A stretch of DNA of 64,000 nt from Cupriavidus neocaledonicus (lineage in GTDB: Bacteria; Pseudomonadota; Gammaproteobacteria; Burkholderiales; Burkholderiaceae), in NCBI RefSeq assembly GCF_000372525.1, contig NZ_AQUR01000104.1:177200-241199 (forward strand). Reading direction: 5' to 3'. Of the stretch, positions 37,434 through 46,987 are shown in pieces. Position 1 is the first letter of the stretch, and every line of letters begins with the position of its first letter. The notes under the pieces were generated by a model. The model saw nothing but the letters and a program-made list of their open reading frames with translations. It did not search any database and was not told the DNA's origin. The position numbers were made by a program, and so were the translations under genes.

Positions 37434-39917
37434 TCAGCCGCACTCGCCGACGTAGCCGCAATTGGCGCATTTGGCGCAGCCGTCGACCTTGTGCAAGGCG
37501 TGCGCGCCACACTCCGGGCAGGGCTTGCCGGTACCCACGCCGGGCGCGCCCGGCGCCGCGCTGGCCGGCCCGGCAAGGTCCGCCCCCGCCGCCAGCTGCG
37601 CGCCGCCGTCGCGCTGTGCCAGCCGCGCGGCCAGCGCCGCCACCGGCACCTGGCCACCGTCGGCATCGAGGAAGCCGCGCTTGATCAGGATGCGCTGCAG
37701 CGCATAGCCCAGCGCCGCGACCTCGGAGTCATGGAAGCGCGGCACCTCGGTGCCGTCCTGGCGCACCAGCGTGCCGTAGCGCACCGTGCCCTTGTCCCAC
37801 ACCACGTTGCGCATGTCGGCCAGGGCCTTGGCCACCGAGCCGCCCGAGCGCGCCACCATCGACAACAGCCGCATGGTCGAGGTGATCCATTGCTGGCCCT
37901 CGCTGCGCTGGCCCGCCGGCATGAAGAACTCCACCGGCCGCTCGATCTCCACCGGCTTGCCGTCGGCGACGCCGGCGACGCGCATGAAGTTGACGGTCAG
38001 GTAGACGGTCTTGTGGCCCTCGTAGGTCAGGTATTCGACCTTGGACGTCACCCCCTCCAGGTCGCCCACCGGCCGGCTGCCGAACGGGCGCACCAGCGGG
38101 TTGTCGTCGGCCGCCGGGGCAGGCGGCGCGGCGGGCGCGTCGACCGACAGCACCGCGCCCAGCACGGAGTTCGGCCGATACGTCGCCAGCCCCTTCAGGC
38201 CGGCCTTCCACGCTTCGAGGTACAGGTTGCGGAAGGCTTCGTACGGATAGTCCTCCGGCACGTTGACGGTCTTGCTGATGCTGGTGTCGATATACGGCTG
38301 CACCGCTTCGAGCATGCGCATATGGTCCAGCGCCGACATCTGCAGCGCGGTGACGAAGGCGTCGGGCAGCTGTGCCATGTCGGCCCCCATGTGACGGTAG
38401 AGCCGCCAGGCATGGTCCGCCACCTCGAAGCTGCGGTAGCTGTTGTCCGGCATGCGCTTCCTGCGGTTGTAGGTCCACGAGAAGGCGGGTTCGATGCCAT
38501 TCGACGCATTGTCGGCAAAGGCCAGCGTGATGGTGCCGGTGGGCGCGATCGACAGCAGGTGCGAGTTGCGCAGCCCATGGCGGCCGATGGCTTCGCGCAC
38601 CGGCTCCGGCAGCCGGCTGGCGAAGCCGCTTTGCAGGTAGGCACTGGCATCGAACAGGGGAAAGGCGCCCTTCTGCGCCGCCAGTTCGGTCGACGCCAGG
38701 TAGGCCTCGTCGCGCATGCGTTCCGAAATGCGCGCCGCCAGTTGCCGCGCCGGCTCGGTGTCGTAGCGCAGGCCCAGCATCACCAGCGCGCTGCCCAGCC
38801 CGAGGAAGCCGAGCCCGACGCGGCGCTTGGCGTGGGCCTCGGCCTGCTGTTCGGGCAACGGCCAGAAGGTCACGTCGAGCACGTTGTCGAGCATGCGCGT
38901 GGAAACGCGCACCACTTCGGCGAAGGCGTCGAAATCGAACGCAGCCTGCGGCGTGAACGGCTGGCGCACGAACCTGGTCAGGTTGATCGAGCCCAGGCAG
39001 CAGCAGCCATAGGACGGCAGCGGCTGCTCCGCGCAGGGGTTGGTGGCCTCGATGCGCTCGCAGTAATAGAGGTTGTTGTCGGCGTTGATCTGCGACAGGA
39101 ACAGGATGCCCGGCTCGGCATGGTCGTAGGTGGCCTGCATGACCTGGTCCCACAGGTTGCGCGCCGGCACGCGCCGGTACACCCACTGCCCGTCGTCGCG
39201 GCGGTACGCGCCGGCGGCGATCATGTCGGCGCCCGGCTCGGCCTCGTGCACCAGCTCGACCTCGGCGTCGGCCTGCACCGCCTGCATGAATTCGTCGGTG
39301 ACGCCGATGGAGATATTGAAGTTGCTGAGCTCGCCCTTGTCCTTGGCGTGGATAAAGCTCTCGATATCGGGATGGTCGCAGCGCAGCACGCCCATCTGCG
39401 CGCCGCGACGCGCGCCGGCCGATTCCACGGTCGCGCACGAGGCGTCGAACACCTTCATGAACGACACCGGCCCCGAGGCGCGCGAATGCGTGGCGCGCAC
39501 CAGCGCCCCGGCCGGGCGGATCGCCGAGAAGTCATAGCCCACGCCGCCGCCGCGGCGCATGGTTTCGGCGGCCTGCGCCACCGCGGTGTAAATGCTGGGG
39601 CGGCCGTCGCGCGGCTCCGACACCGAATCGCCCACCGGCTGCACGAAGCAATTGATCAGCGTGGCCTGGATGCCGGTACCCGCCGCCGAATTGATGCGCC
39701 CGGCCGGCACGAAGCCGTTTTCCTGCGCCCACAGGAAGCGCGCGCTCCAGGCTTCGCGCTGGTCCTCGGGCTCGGCCTGCGCCAGCGCGCGCGCCACGCG
39801 CTGCCTGACATCGGCGATGCTGCGCTCTTCGCCCTTGGCGTATTTCTCGAGCAGGACTTCGGTGGAGATTTCCTGAGGCGCCAGCGCGCCGCGAATGATC
39901 TGGTCGTTTGCGTTCAT
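37434..39917 (-). CDS. nrdJ: Adenosylcobalamin-dependent (class II) ribonucleoside-diphosphate reductase
   Basis: This B12-dependent enzyme makes deoxynucleotides without needing oxygen. From the ATG at 39917 (MNANDQIIRGALAPQEI) it is 827 residues. The redox cysteine is C90 in TLINCFVQPVGDS; the thiyl-radical site NPCAEQPLPSYG is near 293-304; PTGTITLAFADNASNGIEP and the C-terminal zinc-ribbon CPECGAHALHKVDGCAKCAN are intact. No small subunit gene is nearby, as expected for class II. I searched the 167 bases before it for a cobalamin riboswitch and found no convincing B12 box. A GTG five codons upstream is an alternative start. Confidence 0.95.
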   Translation of the reverse strand: MNANDQIIRGALAPQEISTEVLLEKYAKGEERSIADVRQRVARALAQAEPEDQREAWSARFLWAQENGFVPAGRINSAAGTGIQATLINCFVQPVGDSVSEPRDGRPSIYTAVAQAAETMRRGGGVGYDFSAIRPAGALVRATHSRASGPVSFMKVFDASCATVESAGARRGAQMGVLRCDHPDIESFIHAKDKGELSNFNISIGVTDEFMQAVQADAEVELVHEAEPGADMIAAGAYRRDDGQWVYRRVPARNLWDQVMQATYDHAEPGILFLSQINADNNLYYCERIEATNPCAEQPLPSYGCCCLGSINLTRFVRQPFTPQAAFDFDAFAEVVRVSTRMLDNVLDVTFWPLPEQQAEAHAKRRVGLGFLGLGSALVMLGLRYDTEPARQLAARISERMRDEAYLASTELAAQKGAFPLFDASAYLQSGFASRLPEPVREAIGRHGLRNSHLLSIAPTGTITLAFADNASNGIEPAFSWTYNRRKRMPDNSYRSFEVADHAWRLYRHMGADMAQLPDAFVTALQMSALDHMRMLEAVQPYIDTSISKTVNVPEDYPYEAFRNLYLEAWKAGLKGLATYRPNSVLGAVLSVDAPAAPPAPAADDNPLVRPFGSRPVGDLEGVTSKVEYLTYEGHKTVYLTVNFMRVAGVADGKPVEIERPVEFFMPAGQRSEGQQWITSTMRLLSMVARSGGSVAKALADMRNVVWDKGTVRYGTLVRQDGTEVPRFHDSEVAALGYALQRILIKRGFLDADGGQVPVAALAARLAQRDGGAQLAAGADLAGPASAAPGAPGVGTGKPCPECGAHALHKVDGCAKCANCGYVGECG

Positions 39918-40070
39918 GTATTGGCTCACCACGTGTGCGGGTTGGTGAATGGTCGGGCCAGCGCGGCACGCATTGCCTGCGCCAGATCAACCCGGCGCCA
40001 TGGCGCGGGCAATGACCCGCGCCCGCCAAGGGCATTCGATGCAAATTCTGCGCGCGCCCGCGCTCTGGGG

Positions 40071-40076
40071 TACAAT
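40071..40076 (+). promoter_or_regulatory. -10 box of the 4.5S RNA promoter
   Basis: TACAAT lies eight bases before the predicted 5' end of the SRP RNA at 40084, the correct distance for a transcription start. The matching -35 region (around 40046-40053) is poor. Confidence 0.5.
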
Positions 40077-40083
40077 GCCGCTC

Positions 40084-40181
40084 GGACGGGCCTCCTCGCA
40101 TGGTGGCGCGGTCAACCTGGTCAGGTCGGGAACGAAGCAGCCACAGCCGTTTTCCGCCAGTGCCGAGGGTCAGGCTCGTCC
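40084..40181 (+). ncRNA. ffs: 4.5S RNA of the signal recognition particle
   Basis: The SRP RNA binds Ffh and targets membrane proteins to SecYEG. The diagnostic domain IV is clear: GGTCAGGTCGGGAACGAAGC at 40130-40149 with the conserved tetraloop and symmetric loop, then the matching GCCGAGGGTCAGG arm. The ends pair as GACGGGCCT (40085-40093) with AGGCTCGTC (40172-40180) with a single G-U pair, giving a hairpin RNA of about 98 nt. A TACAAT -10 precedes it. It is divergent from nrdJ. Ends are assigned by pairing, so they may be off by a few bases. Confidence 0.92.
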
Positions 40182-40360
40182 ACCTCACGCTTCCCTTCCG
40201 CCCGTTCCGCAGTACCCTTTCCTCCCGCCTGTCTATCGCGCGCGCCAGCGGCTCGCAGCGCAGTCCCTGTCACTTTAGTACAGCCAGGCCGCCATCGCGC
40301 GCGCCATGCGCCCCATTTTGCGCCGATTCCGCTGCCCTTGCCGGCGCACCGCGCCGGCGT

Positions 40361-43300
40361 TCAGAACAACGAGCCTTGTTGCGGCACCTGCGGCGCCAGG
40401 TGCTCGGCGGGAATCCACTCGCCTTCGGCAGTCGCCACGCCGGCCTCGATGCGCTTGCCCGGGAACATCGGCGCGAGCGCCGCGGCGTAGCGGCCCAGCT
40501 GCGCGCGATAGGCGGCATGCTCCTGCGGCAGCAGGCGCAGCTTGTAGTCGACGACGACGACACGGTCGTCGAATTCGACCAGCCGGTCGATACGCAGCAG
40601 CCGGCCACGCGCGTCGTACAGCTCGACCTCGTTGCGCGCGCTGCGCGCCGCGTCCGCGGCCAGCAGCGGCGCCAGCGCCGGCGCGCGCAGCATCGCGGCC
40701 ACTGCCGCCAGCGCCTCTTCCACCTGTTGCCGCCAGGATGACCGCGCCGCCTCGGTGTGCGCGCCGGTCAGCGGGAACCAGCGCAATACCGTATCGAGCG
40801 CGGGCACGCCGGCAAAGGCTTCGGGATAGCGCGTCAGGCGCTCCAGCAGCGCGTGCACGAGTTCGCCATGGCGCGCCGCGGCGGCGTTGAAGACGATGCC
40901 CTCCGACTCGTCCGTGGCTTCCTCGTCGTCGGCAAAGGCGGGCTGCCGCGGATCATCGACGGCATCGCGGTAGCGCAGCCGGAAGTCGGTGAAGCGCACC
41001 GGCTCGCTCGGTCGCGCGGGCAGCAGTGCTTGCGCACCGGCCGCATCGCCGTGCGCGTCCGGATAGGCCGGCACCATTTCGCCGACGCCCGCGGCCTGCA
41101 GCCGCACATACCAGCTGCCGGCGATCTCGGCATTGCCCTCGCCGGCACCGGCGCGGCTGGCGCGGCCCTTGACACCGCTGACCAGCAGGCCCTGCTGCGC
41201 GCGCGTCATGGCCACGTACAGCAGGTTCCAGTTCTCTCGCTCGCCCAGCGCCGCCTCGGCCTCGAACAGCGGCGCGCGCGCCAGCCCGCGCTCGCTGCGC
41301 TTGCCGTACGCGGAGAAATGGCGCGGCACCGGCGACGATGGCGGCCAGTCGACCAGGATGCCGCCGCGGTCCGCGGCCGGCTCGCTGTGGTTGGCATCGA
41401 GCAGCACCACGAACGGCGCTTCCAGTCCCTTGGCGGCATGCACGGTCAGGATATGGACCGCGTCGAGGCCGGCGTAGGCCGGATCGTCCCCGGCCGGCTC
41501 GAGGTCTTCGGCGCGCTCGCCCATGCCGCCTTCGTCGGGGCTTTCGCCTTCGTCGCCGCGGCGGATTTCCTGCAGCTCGTCGATAAACTTTGGCAGGCTC
41601 GGATAGCGCCCGCCATCGAGGTCGAGCGACAGCTTCAGGAACGCGTCGAGGTTGGCCAGCACCTGTTCGCGGATATCCGGCGGCGCGGCCTCGGCGTAGC
41701 GCCGCCGCACCTCGCCGCCGTGGAAGATCTGGTCGATCAGGTCATGCACCGGCTGGTGCGGCGCGATGCGCAGCCATTGCCGCAGCCGCGGCACGCCTTC
41801 GCGCAGCGCGTCGGAGACCTGCGCCGGCAATCCTCCCGCCTCGAGGCGTGCCCACCAGCCGCCCTCGCCCTCCATCTGCGCGAGCGCCAGCAGATCATCG
41901 TCGGTCGCGCCCACCAGCGGGCTCTTCAGCACGTGCGCCAGGTCCAGGTCCGACTCGGGCGTCATCAGGAAGGCCAGCAGCGCCGACAGGTCGAGCGCCT
42001 CGAGCGTGGCCAGCAGGCCGCCGCGGCGCGGGCTCAGGCATGGGATGCCGGCCTCGCGCAGGGCGCGCTCGTAGTCGGCCAGATGGGTCTTGCGGCGCAC
42101 CAGCAGGTGCATGTCGCTCCAGCGCGCGGGCCGCTGGGTGTTGCCTTCGTGCACCGGCACGGTCTCGCGCACCCGCCGCAGCCATGCCGCGACGCGCCGT
42201 CCTTCTTCCAGCCGCAGCGAATCGCCGGCCTGCCGGCGCGGCTGCAGCAGCGTGTCGCGATGCGCGGAGGCAACTGCGGCCAATTCATCGTCCGCATCTT
42301 CCGCCGCGCTTTCACTGGCTTCGTCGGGCTCCACCAGCGGCAACAGCCACACCGGCCCGCCGCAGCCGCCCAGCGCCGTGGTCTGGGTCGAGTACAGCGG
42401 ATAGCGGCCCTCGGCGCGCGCGCCGTCGAACACGGCGTTGACCCAGTCCAGCACTTCGGCACGATTGCGCCGGGTCCGGTTGGTGCGCAGCACGGTGGCG
42501 CCGAAGGCGTCGCGCAGCATCTCGCCGGCGGCGCCGAAAAGCCTGGCATCGGCGCGGCGGAACCGGTAGATCGATTGCTTGGGATCGCCCACCAGGAACA
42601 CCGTCGGGCGCTCGCCCAGCCCCGCATAGCCGGCCAGCCAGCCCTGCAGGATGCGCCATTGCAACGGGTTGGTGTCCTGGAACTCGTCGAGCAACAGGTG
42701 GCGGTAGCGCGCGTCGAGCCGCACCTGCAGGTAGGTGGCGGTCTCCTCGTCCGACATCAGCCGCGCGGCCTGCCATTCGAGGTCGGCGAAATCCATCGCG
42801 CGCTGCTCGTCCTTGTGCTGCTGGTAGCGCCTCAGCAGCGCATCGCCGATACGGAACAGGGCCTGGTTGATCGCCAGCACCGCGGCCTCGCAGCAGCGCG
42901 CGCTGATCTCGTCGAGCATCGCGCAGATCGCGGCATGCTCGTCCAGCAGCGCATCGACCATGCCTTCGCCGCCCGCGGCCTTGGCCAGTGCCGCGGTGCG
43001 CCGCAGCGCGCGCGGCCCGCCCGTGGTGGTGAAGAACGCGGCGCGCAGCTGCGCGAACACGCGTTCGGCGGGCTTGCCCGGCGCGGCGCCGGCCTCGCGC
43101 CAGGCGGCGATCGCCATCAGCGCCTCGGTGATGCGGCCGGCGTGGGCCTGCTCGCTCTTGCCGGCCTTGCCCAGTCGCGCCGCGAGCGCTTCGCAGGCAT
43201 CGCGCCAGCCTTCGTCGGCCAATGCCTGCAGCAACACGTCGCCCTGCGCGTCCTCGCCCAGGCAGTCGGACAGCGCCTGCAGCGGGTCGCCGCCCTCCTG

Positions 43301-43963
43301 CATCGCCCACCATTCGCTGCGGGCATGGAACATCGCGTCGAGCAGCGCGCGCGCCTGGAAGTCGCCGACGGTATCGACCAGCGTTTCCCAGGCCGTGCGC
43401 AGCTCGGCGTAGGGCGGCGTGGCCAGCGCGCGCCATACCGGCGCCCAGGCCTCGCGCTTCATGCGCAGCGCATCCTCGCGCAGCGCCGCGCCCGGCACGA
43501 TGCCCGACGCCAGCGGCGCGCCGCGCAGCAGCGTGCCGAACCAGCCGTGGAAGGTGTCGATCGCCATGCGCCCCGGCGCGGCCAGCACCTGCGCATGCAG
43601 CCGGCGCGCGCGCGGCAGCGCCTCGCGCGCGGCGTCGGCGCAGAGGCCGCGCTGCACCAGCGCGGCGACCACGTCGTCGTCGCTGTCGCGCGACAGCTGT
43701 GCCAGCACCTCGAGCAGCCGGTCGCGCATTTCTTCGGCGGCCTTGCGCGTGAAGGTGATCGCGAGGATTTCGTGCGGCGCCGCGCCGGCCAGCAGCAGGC
43801 GCACCAGGCGCGCCACCAGCAGCCAGGTCTTGCCGCTGCCGGCGCAGGCTTCGACCACCACCGAACGCGCCGGATCGCAGGCCGCGCGCGTGAATTCCGC
43901 CTCGGAAACCGGCGCGCCATCGCGCTGGTAAGGCTGGACCTCGTGCAGATCGTGAGGCGTCAT
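40361..43963 (-). CDS. addA: UvrD-type helicase/nuclease of the AddAB (RecBCD-like) complex
   Basis: This 1200-residue superfamily 1A helicase-nuclease processes double-strand breaks for RecA loading. From the ATG at 43963 (MTPHDLHEVQPYQRDGAPVS) motif I is ACAGSGKTW (39-47), motif Ia ITFTRKAAEEMRDRLL, Walker B/II LLLDEFQDTNPLQW (about 423-436), motif III VGDPKQSIYRFR, motif VI VAMTRAQQGLLVSG. A C-terminal PD-(D/E)XK nuclease domain has VVVVDYKLRLL near 1138. The frame stays open far upstream, but that part lies antiframe to addB. Start and addB stop overlap by 4 bases. It could be labelled simply UvrD-like/RecB-like; the partner gene favours AddA. Confidence 0.9.
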   Translation of the reverse strand: MTPHDLHEVQPYQRDGAPVSEAEFTRAACDPARSVVVEACAGSGKTWLLVARLVRLLLAGAAPHEILAITFTRKAAEEMRDRLLEVLAQLSRDSDDDVVAALVQRGLCADAAREALPRARRLHAQVLAAPGRMAIDTFHGWFGTLLRGAPLASGIVPGAALREDALRMKREAWAPVWRALATPPYAELRTAWETLVDTVGDFQARALLDAMFHARSEWWAMQEGGDPLQALSDCLGEDAQGDVLLQALADEGWRDACEALAARLGKAGKSEQAHAGRITEALMAIAAWREAGAAPGKPAERVFAQLRAAFFTTTGGPRALRRTAALAKAAGGEGMVDALLDEHAAICAMLDEISARCCEAAVLAINQALFRIGDALLRRYQQHKDEQRAMDFADLEWQAARLMSDEETATYLQVRLDARYRHLLLDEFQDTNPLQWRILQGWLAGYAGLGERPTVFLVGDPKQSIYRFRRADARLFGAAGEMLRDAFGATVLRTNRTRRNRAEVLDWVNAVFDGARAEGRYPLYSTQTTALGGCGGPVWLLPLVEPDEASESAAEDADDELAAVASAHRDTLLQPRRQAGDSLRLEEGRRVAAWLRRVRETVPVHEGNTQRPARWSDMHLLVRRKTHLADYERALREAGIPCLSPRRGGLLATLEALDLSALLAFLMTPESDLDLAHVLKSPLVGATDDDLLALAQMEGEGGWWARLEAGGLPAQVSDALREGVPRLRQWLRIAPHQPVHDLIDQIFHGGEVRRRYAEAAPPDIREQVLANLDAFLKLSLDLDGGRYPSLPKFIDELQEIRRGDEGESPDEGGMGERAEDLEPAGDDPAYAGLDAVHILTVHAAKGLEAPFVVLLDANHSEPAADRGGILVDWPPSSPVPRHFSAYGKRSERGLARAPLFEAEAALGERENWNLLYVAMTRAQQGLLVSGVKGRASRAGAGEGNAEIAGSWYVRLQAAGVGEMVPAYPDAHGDAAGAQALLPARPSEPVRFTDFRLRYRDAVDDPRQPAFADDEEATDESEGIVFNAAAARHGELVHALLERLTRYPEAFAGVPALDTVLRWFPLTGAHTEAARSSWRQQVEEALAAVAAMLRAPALAPLLAADAARSARNEVELYDARGRLLRIDRLVEFDDRVVVVDYKLRLLPQEHAAYRAQLGRYAAALAPMFPGKRIEAGVATAEGEWIPAEHLAPQVPQQGSLF

Positions 43964-46830
43964 GATGTCAGCGCCGGCACGGCGGTGGAGTCCCAGAAAC
44001 CCTTGCGGCACAGGCCGCGGGCGGTGCAATACACGCACGCCGAGGCATCGCCGAAGGCCGGCAGCCTGGCGCCCTGGCGCAGGCGCATGACGTCGTCGCG
44101 CATCTGGCGCTCCAGCCAAGTGACCGCGGCCTCGAAATCCGGCAGGCCGACCTCGCGCTGCGCCGCCGGTGCGCCGTCGCGGGCGCCTTCGAGCGAGACC
44201 CAGCTGCCCGCCGCGGCATCGGCGCGCAGCAGGCCATAGAACGGCAGCTGGCAGTCTTCCTCGACCTCGGCCAGCTTGCGCTTCAGGCGCGTGGCGCTCT
44301 GGGTCTTGTAGTCGAGCACGGCATGCGCGCCGCCGGGGCCCTGGTCGAGCCGGTCGATGCGTCCGGTCAGGCGCAGCGGCTGGCCGTCGGGCATCGGCAG
44401 GTCGATGCCGGCATCGAGCTCGCCGCCGCGCCAGAACCAGCCCTCGGCCTCGCGCGCGGACTGCCACGCGACATACGACGGCAGCACCTCGCGCCAGCGC
44501 CGGTAGTAGGCAATGGCGTTGCCGTCCTCGGCCATCAGCGCGCCGAAGACCTCGTCGGAGATCTCGCCCAGGCGCGCCAGGCGCTGCTCTTCGGACAGCG
44601 TCTCGCCGCGCTCGCGCCGCGCGTGCAGGTCCTTGTGGTAGGTCAGCAGCACGCGGTGCAGGGTCTCGCCGATCTCGCGCTTCTCCAGCTCGTCGCTGAC
44701 CGCTTCCAGCCCCGCCAGGCCCAGCATGCGGCCGGCGAAGAACTGGTAGGGGCAGCGCCGCAGCGCGTTGTACGCCTGCGCGCTCCAGCGCACCGGCACC
44801 AGCGCGGGCTCGGCCGCCGGGGCCGGCATGCCGCGCACATCGGCGAAGGTCTCGTGCGCCTGCGGCGCGGCGGCGCCTTCGATGCTGACCCCGGCGCGCG
44901 CGCAGCACGCCGCCAGCCGCTCGATCCAGCCCGACACGTGGTGCGGCTCGCCGCGGCTGCCGTAGCGCTGCCAGGTCAGCACCACGTCGTCGTTGTTGAG
45001 CAGCACCTCGGCCAGGTCGCGCGCCTGTTGCGCAAAGCGTGCCTCGCGGTCTTCCAGGTCCAGCTCGCGCCGCATCTGGTTGGAGAAGAACATCAGCTCG
45101 GCGGCGCTGGACGGCAGCTGGGCGTCGTCGCAGCCGACGATCACCACGCCCTCGAAGCGCCGCATGCGCGCGCCGTTCAGCGGCAGGATGGTGATGCGCG
45201 CCGGCCCGCTGGCCGAAGGCTCCTTGTAGGCGACCGATTCCAGCAGCGCCGACAGCATCGCGCGGAACTCGCCCTGCGACAGCGTGGCATGGCCGCCGGT
45301 CTCGTCGCGCGGCAGCTCCTGCAGCCGCGCCAGCGCATCGAGCAGCTGGCTGCCGGCATCGTCGGCGGCCAGCGCGGCGCGCATGCCGAGGCCATCGAGC
45401 ATGCCGTCGAGCCGTTCCAGCCACGTCGCCAGCGGATGCTGGGCGAGACCGCGCGGCCAGCGCGCGGCCTCGTCGGCGAGCAATGTAATCAGGCCATGGG
45501 CCGCGCGGCGCGGGGCCTGGTCGGCGTCCTCGTCGTCGGCGGCCTGCTGCGCGCTGGCCGGCGCGTGCGCGAACAACTGGCGCAGCCGCGCCCAGCCGCC
45601 GGTAATGCCCTCGCGCCGCACCTGGCGCTCGAGCAGCGCGATGGCCGCGCCGCGCGCGGCCACATCGGGCAGGCAGAACGGGCTCTTGAGCAGGTCCAGC
45701 AGCGCCGCGGTATCGCCATCGCGCACCAGCAGGTCGAACCAGCGCATCAGCGCGGCAGCCGCGCGCGTGGTCGAGAGCTTCCACCCGGTCTCGTCGCGCA
45801 CCGGCGCGCCGGCGCGAGCCAGCAGCGCGCGCGCGCGGCGCGCGACCACGCGGTCGTGCGCGACCAGCGCCACCTGGCGGCGGCCCGCATTGAGCCACTG
45901 CACCAGTTGCGCGGCCGCGGCGGCGGCCTCGTCCTCGAAGCGGGCGCAGCCGACCACGCGCACCGTCGGGCGCTGCGGCGGCAGCGCTGGCATCGCGGGC
46001 GCGGTCGCGTGGCTGACGGCCTCGTCGTCGCCGGCGATCCTGGCTTCAGGCCACAAGGCCAGCAGCGCGTGGTACCAGCCGGCCTCGCCTTGATCCTGCC
46101 CGCTCCAGTCATAGCCCACCTGCAGCACCGGCACCAGTTCGGCGGCATCGCGCAGGAACGCGGCCTCGAGCGGCGTGGGCGGGGTCGGCGCGATCCAGAC
46201 CACCGGGCCACGCAGCGGCTGCGACAGTTCGCGCAGCGCGCGGCGCCGCGCCGGCAGCGGATCGTCGGGCCCGGACAGCGCCTGCCAGAACGCCATCACG
46301 ATGCGGGCCTCCTCGCCCAGGAAACGTTCCGACAGATGCGCATAGGTGCGCGCCAGCGCGCCCTGCAGCAGGCCCGCGCGATCGTCGCCGTCGATCTCGT
46401 CGTCGTCGCGGATGGCGGCGTCTTCGAGCCAGCGCGCGCTGAGCTCGTCGCAGATCGCCAGCAGCGTCTGCGACAGGCCCCAGGCCGCGGTTTCGTTCTG
46501 CGCGCCGAAGGCCCGGCGCAGCCAGTCCTGCCCGCGCACCGCCTGCTGCACCGCGAGCAGTCGCGCGGCCGGGCTGCGCACCGGCGCGCCGGCGGGCGGC
46601 AGGTCGAGCAGCCAGTGGCCCAGCGTCAGCACGCGCGGCAGCAGCCGCGGCCGCCCGGCCGCGCGCGCGGCGGCATCCAGCGCCTGGCGCACGCCCGGAA
46701 TCTGCGCAGCGGTCGGCACCACCACGTGCGCATCCGCCTCGGACCCGCCGCAGCGGTCGAGGAAATACCAGGCAGCGGTGGCCGCCTGCACGAGAAAATC
46801 AGGACCGGGGCGAAAGCTCAGCGACGTCAT
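43960..46830 (-). CDS. addB: AddB-like PD-(D/E)XK nuclease subunit
   Basis: A 956-residue partner of AddA. The N-terminus (VVVPTAAQIPGVRQALDAAA) resembles the inactivated helicase-like part of AddB. The C-terminal nuclease domain has the catalytic HAVLDYKTQS segment near residue 838. Cysteines at about 692 (RRCPYQFFAGRML) and 930-940 (CVYCTARGLC) form the expected four-cysteine iron-sulfur staple of AddB nucleases. It precedes addA with a 4-base ATGA overlap, so the two are translationally coupled. Sequence similarity in the first 600 residues is weak in this family, so the helicase-like part is less certain. Confidence 0.87.
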   Translation of the reverse strand: MTSLSFRPGPDFLVQAATAAWYFLDRCGGSEADAHVVVPTAAQIPGVRQALDAAARAAGRPRLLPRVLTLGHWLLDLPPAGAPVRSPAARLLAVQQAVRGQDWLRRAFGAQNETAAWGLSQTLLAICDELSARWLEDAAIRDDDEIDGDDRAGLLQGALARTYAHLSERFLGEEARIVMAFWQALSGPDDPLPARRRALRELSQPLRGPVVWIAPTPPTPLEAAFLRDAAELVPVLQVGYDWSGQDQGEAGWYHALLALWPEARIAGDDEAVSHATAPAMPALPPQRPTVRVVGCARFEDEAAAAAAQLVQWLNAGRRQVALVAHDRVVARRARALLARAGAPVRDETGWKLSTTRAAAALMRWFDLLVRDGDTAALLDLLKSPFCLPDVAARGAAIALLERQVRREGITGGWARLRQLFAHAPASAQQAADDEDADQAPRRAAHGLITLLADEAARWPRGLAQHPLATWLERLDGMLDGLGMRAALAADDAGSQLLDALARLQELPRDETGGHATLSQGEFRAMLSALLESVAYKEPSASGPARITILPLNGARMRRFEGVVIVGCDDAQLPSSAAELMFFSNQMRRELDLEDREARFAQQARDLAEVLLNNDDVVLTWQRYGSRGEPHHVSGWIERLAACCARAGVSIEGAAAPQAHETFADVRGMPAPAAEPALVPVRWSAQAYNALRRCPYQFFAGRMLGLAGLEAVSDELEKREIGETLHRVLLTYHKDLHARRERGETLSEEQRLARLGEISDEVFGALMAEDGNAIAYYRRWREVLPSYVAWQSAREAEGWFWRGGELDAGIDLPMPDGQPLRLTGRIDRLDQGPGGAHAVLDYKTQSATRLKRKLAEVEEDCQLPFYGLLRADAAAGSWVSLEGARDGAPAAQREVGLPDFEAAVTWLERQMRDDVMRLRQGARLPAFGDASACVYCTARGLCRKGFWDSTAVPALTS

Positions 46831-46987
46831 GGACCGTCATTGGGGCGTTGGCCGCAAGGGTGCGGGAACGGCGTCGGGTTGGAACGAATCGGGAGCAACG
46901 GGAGCAACGGAGCAACAATGGCGCGGCGCCGCCAGCCGGCGCGTCCGGCGGCGCAGGCACCGCGATACGCGAACGGGCCGCGCGGCT

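Noticed and set aside
39918..40083. Cobalamin riboswitch before nrdJ
   Set aside because: No B12-box-like sequence found on the coding strand, and the gap is short and partly occupied by the ffs promoter.
37302..40490. 1062-codon open frame on the plus strand
   Set aside because: Antisense to nrdJ and crossing the ffs gene; composition is low-complexity Arg/His/Ala/Gly, typical of a shadow frame.
43964..45898. Upstream extension of the addA frame (to 1845 codons)
   Set aside because: It runs through addB in a different frame and is Arg/Ala-rich. The true addA start is the ATG at 43963 overlapping the addB stop.
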